Shown one piece after another: positions 61,611 to 64,000 of a DNA stretch of 64,000 bases. The first letter of the stretch is position 1; every line of letters starts with the position of its first letter. The DNA comes from an uncultured Prevotellaceae bacterium (GTDB taxonomy: Bacteria; Bacteroidota; Bacteroidia; Bacteroidales; Bacteroidaceae). The DNA lies in NCBI GenBank assembly GCA_902801375.1, contig CADCIB010000009.1, positions 1-64,000 of the forward strand, given 5' to 3'. The translations under genes were made by a program, and so were the position numbers. Under the pieces are notes generated by a model, which did no database searches, was not told the DNA's origin, and was given only the letters and a program-made list of their open reading frames with translations.

Positions 61611-62735
61611 TCAATCGTTCAGCAGCATGGGCATGATGAGCATCAGCACATCCTCGTTCTCAGGTTGCTGGGCAGGCATCACCAAGCAGGGACGGCTGGG
61701 ATCAGCCAGGAGCAGCTCCACCTCGTCGCTCGTCAGATTGTTTAAGATCTCGCTCAGCGACGGACCCTTGAAACCAATGTTCATGGTGCTGCCAGCATAG
61801 TCGCAAGCAATCTGCTCCTTGGCGCTGGTGGAGAAATCGATGTCCTCCGACGACACCTCCAGCAGACCAGGCTCCAAGTGCAAGCGCACCAGCTGGCTAC
61901 TCTCGCTGGCAAACGGCAACACGCGGCGTAACGCACCAATGAGCACCTTACGATCGATGGTCAGCTGGTTGGGATTGTCTTGAGGAATCACGCTATTGTA
62001 GTTCGGATAGCGGCCTTCAATCAGACGGCACATGAGCACGCTGTCACCAAATCGCACCTCGGCATTACGCTCGTCGAAGCGCACCAACACCTCGCTCTCG
62101 TCCTTCACCAGAATGCCCTTCAGCAGCGTGGCGGGCTTCTTCGGAAGGATGAACGACATGGGGGATTCGCTCTTGATGGCATAATTGCGGTTGCGCACCA
62201 GCTTATGACCGTCGCTTGCCACGATAGCCAGCGCGTCGGGCGTGAGGTCGAAGTAGATGCCGTTCATCACCGGACGCAGTTCCTCTGTGGCAGTAGCAAA
62301 AAGTGAGCGGCTGATATTGTCAGACAGCACACCCGATGGAATCTGAAGCGAAGTGGCATTGTCGCCCATCACCGGCACATTGGGATACTCGTCGGCATTC
62401 TGTGCCGTAAAGTTGTAGATACCGTTCTGATAGACCACCTTGATGGTATATTCCTGCGTGTTCACATCGATGGTCAATGGCTGCTCAGGCAACTCACGCA
62501 CGGCATCAAGGATCGTCTTGTTATTCACGGCAAAGCGTCCCTCACCGTCGCTCTCCGTCAGTGCCAACGTGGTAGTCAACACATTCTCGCTATCAGAGGC
62601 GGTAATGGTCAATGTATTGTTCTTTACATCAAAAAGGAAACAATCGAGGATAGCCAACGAGTTCTTGCTGTTGATCACCTTCGACAATGTGGAAAGTCGG
62701 CTACTCAATGCCGAACTTGACAATGTAAATCTCAT
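61611..62735 (-). CDS. dnaN: DNA polymerase III beta sliding clamp
   Basis: 374 residues, the usual clamp length, three similar domains. Begins MRFTLSSSALSSRLSTLSKV; NSKNSLAILDCFLFDV and FATATEELRPVMNGIYFDL are conserved clamp segments, and the C-terminus ends MLIMPMLLND where the family has MPMR-like residues. Encircles DNA and tethers polymerase III. First gene of the minus-strand string, with a good promoter at 62778-62809. Confidence 0.96.
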   Translation of the reverse strand: MRFTLSSSALSSRLSTLSKVINSKNSLAILDCFLFDVKNNTLTITASDSENVLTTTLALTESDGEGRFAVNNKTILDAVRELPEQPLTIDVNTQEYTIKVVYQNGIYNFTAQNADEYPNVPVMGDNATSLQIPSGVLSDNISRSLFATATEELRPVMNGIYFDLTPDALAIVASDGHKLVRNRNYAIKSESPMSFILPKKPATLLKGILVKDESEVLVRFDERNAEVRFGDSVLMCRLIEGRYPNYNSVIPQDNPNQLTIDRKVLIGALRRVLPFASESSQLVRLHLEPGLLEVSSEDIDFSTSAKEQIACDYAGSTMNIGFKGPSLSEILNNLTSDEVELLLADPSRPCLVMPAQQPENEDVLMLIMPMLLND

Positions 62736-62777
62736 GAGTTTTTATCTTTACTAATTAGTGTTATTCGAATTTGGTGA

Positions 62778-62809
62778 CAAAAATACAAAATAATCATGAT
62801 AGCCGCAAA
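62778..62809 (-). promoter_or_regulatory. dnaN promoter
   Basis: Minus-strand TTTG (62806-62809), 20-bp spacer, TATTTTTG (62778-62785). Leader about 37 nt. Confidence 0.8.
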
Positions 62810-62880
62810 TAATTCCACATTTATTATCATGTTTTTGTTTTTTTAATCTTTCCGCATTACACTTTTCCAACTTTTCTTTG

Positions 62881-62888
62881 TACCTTTG
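62881..62888 (+). promoter_or_regulatory. -7 box of the DUF3127 gene
   Basis: TACCTTTG, 33 nt before the ATG at 62922. No clear TTTG at the right distance. Confidence 0.6.
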
Positions 62889-62921
62889 CAACAAATTATC
62901 ACCAAAAATCAAATATCAAAC

Positions 62922-63362
62922 ATGGAAATAGAAGGAAAAATCATAGCCATTCTGCCCGAGCAAGGAGGCGTATCCAGCCGTACGGGCAATAGCTGGAAGA
63001 GTCAGGACTACGTGATTGAAACTCATGAGCAATATCCTAAGAAATGCGTATTCCGCGTTTTCGGAGCCGACCGCATCGCCGCTATGAACATACAGAGTGG
63101 TGAAGAATTACGCGTCAGTTTCGACATCGACGCCCACGAGTTCAACGGCCGTTGGTTCAACGATGTTCGCGCTTGGCGTGTTGACCGCATCGACCCCGCC
63201 GCTGCACAGGCCGCAGCCATGGGTGCCCAGCCTCAGGCTGGAGCCAGTGCCTTCCCGCCACCACCTGCTCCTGGCGCTCCCGTTCAGCAGCCGCAACCAG
63301 CTCCCTTCCCGCCGGCACAGCCTGCCGCCGAGGAAGCTCCCGCCGACGACCTGCCCTTCTAA
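62922..63362 (+). CDS. DUF3127 protein, SSB-like
   Basis: 146 residues from the ATG at 62922 (MEIEGKIIAILPEQGGVSSR); an ATG 12 codons upstream falls in the promoter region. The N-terminal ~95 residues are the DUF3127 fold (GRWFNDVRAWRVDRID near its end), a small beta-barrel domain resembling OB folds. A Pro/Ala/Gln-rich linker follows, and the last residues are DDLPF, very like the DD(I/L)PF tip by which SSB recruits its partners. Role in DNA metabolism is therefore plausible; it is divergent from dnaN. Own terminator at 63389-63413. Confidence 0.88.
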   Translation: MEIEGKIIAILPEQGGVSSRTGNSWKSQDYVIETHEQYPKKCVFRVFGADRIAAMNIQSGEELRVSFDIDAHEFNGRWFNDVRAWRVDRIDPAAAQAAAMGAQPQAGASAFPPPPAPGAPVQQPQPAPFPPAQPAAEEAPADDLPF

Positions 63363-63388
63363 GCAGAAAGTTGCTATCGACTAATAAA

Positions 63389-63413
63389 AATCCGAACCCC
63401 ACGGTTCGGATTT
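63389..63413 (+). terminator. terminator of the DUF3127 gene
   Basis: AATCCGAACC pairs with GGTTCGGATT around a 4-nt loop, followed by TTTT. It lies 27 bp past the stop. Confidence 0.9.
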
Positions 63414-63435
63414 TTTAGAGGGGTATGATAAAGCA

Positions 63436-63588
63436 GATGGCACAAACTACATAACAGATGTCATATGGCCACCTCTCCGATGCTTTAAGAAACTCTCTCC
63501 GATGTCAGATCACGACCACTTAGATGTCAGATCACGACCACTCAGATGTCTGGTTACGACCACTCTGATGGTTGATCACAGATTAGCT
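63436..63588. repeat. degenerate 22-bp tandem array headed by GATG
   Basis: GATG starts at 63436, 63457, 63479, 63501, 63523, 63545 and 63567 (21 bp once, then 22 bp each). The units at 63501 and 63523 are nearly identical (gatgtcagatcacgaccact); the outer ones have diverged but keep the head and a pyrimidine-rich end. No gene in 63414-63938. Confidence 0.75.
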
Positions 63589-63645
63589 ACTATCTAATAA
63601 TAATGAATGACTGACACGCTTCTGGAAAGAAAGAAGGTGTTTATG

Positions 63646-63733
63646 CGAAACACCCCAACACCTACCCCCATACCTTTGGAGCCCCGATGTTTAGGGGCTT
63701 TGCGGATGAGGGTTAGGTGTTAGGTGTTTTTTC
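63646..63733. repeat. long imperfect inverted repeat with inner hairpin
   Basis: Outer arms cgaaacaccccaacacctac and gggttaggtgttaggtgttt (with flanking ttttcg) enclose an inner AGCCCC/GGGGCT hairpin (63680-63685 with 63694-63699). It could form a cruciform or a terminator-like structure. Confidence 0.6.
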
Positions 63734-63879
63734 GAAAAATCTCTGTAGGACCATTCGCATAAACTATTTTTGCCAACTGCTATATCAATGCCTTTTCTTG
63801 ACTAACATGTATAAATATGAATGATTCAAAACTGTAGATGAAACTTTTTTCAGCATTCACCAAAGAAAAAAGCTTTACT

Positions 63880-63914
63880 TTTGCACACAATCTGATAAAA
63901 AATATGTACCTTTG
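63880..63914 (+). promoter_or_regulatory. promoter of the gene at the right edge
   Basis: TACCTTTG at 63907-63914 with TTTG at 63880-63883 (spacer 23 bp, slightly long). An overlapping TACTTTTG at 63876-63883 is another possible -7 box. Confidence 0.5.
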
Positions 63915-63938
63915 CAGACAGAACAACTAATATAGATT

Positions 63939-64000
63939 ATGCGAATGAAAAAAGTAATGATGATGATGGTCGCACTACTGTGCTGCATAGGGGCTATGGC
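63939..64000 (+). CDS. partial CDS, exported protein N-terminus
   Basis: Only the first 20 codons are in the window: MRMKKVMMMMVALLCCIGAM and the next codon is cut. Basic start and hydrophobic core make a signal peptide; an alternative ATG is two codons later. The double Cys may mark a lipoprotein, but the cleavage region is not visible. The product cannot be named. Confidence 0.65.
   Translation, partial: MRMKKVMMMMVALLCCIGAM

Noticed and set aside
1-64000. tRNA, rRNA or tmRNA genes
   Set aside because: No cloverleaf with a T-loop GTTCGA-type segment or rRNA-like stretch was recognised by eye; a tRNAscan or Infernal run would be needed to exclude a degenerate one.

Overview
The window is a chromosomal segment from a Bacteroidales bacterium, most likely a Prevotellaceae (Prevotella-like) species. 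Evidence includes BspA-type leucine-rich-repeat surface proteins, a type IX secretion (T9SS) component and a giant T9SS-type cargo, Bacteroidetes-specific families (DUF3127, DUF4835/PorD, the 29-residue COX24-like ribosomal protein), and promoters of the Bacteroidetes form TTTG-N19-21-TAnnTTTG with almost no Shine-Dalgarno sequences. No rRNA, tRNA, CRISPR array, integrase or intact insertion sequence was seen.

Layout. 0-9 kb: ppdK, two BspA-like proteins and a RES-domain protein, all on the minus strand. 9-15 kb: a seven-gene minus-strand operon, rseC-rnfB-rnfC-rnfD-rnfG-rnfE-rnfA, for the Rnf ferredoxin:NAD+ ion pump. 15-21 kb: a small acidic protein, a FadL-like outer membrane protein, a Tyr/Trp- and Gly/Ser-rich exported protein and prmA, separated by two long tracts of interspersed repeats. 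21-25 kb: one apparent transcript with a structured leader, a frameshifted multidomain secreted protein, a 56-residue small peptide gene and a structured 3' region. 25-32 kb: a minus-strand operon with a conserved 90-residue protein, an acyltransferase, a large lipoprotein, a 97-residue protein, a YgiQ radical SAM protein and a PP2C-like phosphatase. 32-37 kb: PPi-dependent phosphofructokinase and a GH25 lysozyme on plus; a 50-residue membrane protein and an RluA pseudouridine synthase on minus. 37-39.6 kb: a small AT-richer island with decayed HTH and KilA-N genes around an unrecognised 414-residue protein. 39.6-52 kb: a 3240-residue secreted protein, its small membrane neighbour and a TPR/AraC-type regulator. 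52-64 kb: housekeeping genes ispE, rng, bL38-like, HU, a degenerate protease-TPR protein, recN, porD, coaBC, a DnaQ-like exonuclease, dnaN and a DUF3127 SSB-like protein; a new exported protein starts at the right edge.

How the genes fit together. PPDK and PPi-PFK point to pyrophosphate-linked glycolysis, and Rnf couples ferredoxin oxidation to NAD+ reduction and ion pumping, as expected of a saccharolytic anaerobe. PorD and the T9SS-type C-terminus of the 3240-residue protein connect the secretion machinery with cargo. dnaN, the exonuclease and recN share one gene string with coaBC and porD.

The most unusual material is between genes: degenerate tandem arrays with a 21-22 bp period in six separate intergenic regions, repeat arrays that begin inside or next to the stop codon of the preceding gene, palindromic GC-rich elements in tandem, nine CCTCTCA heptamers that exactly fill the gap between two genes, and a leader RNA at 25.1-25.35 kb that can pair with its own start codon.
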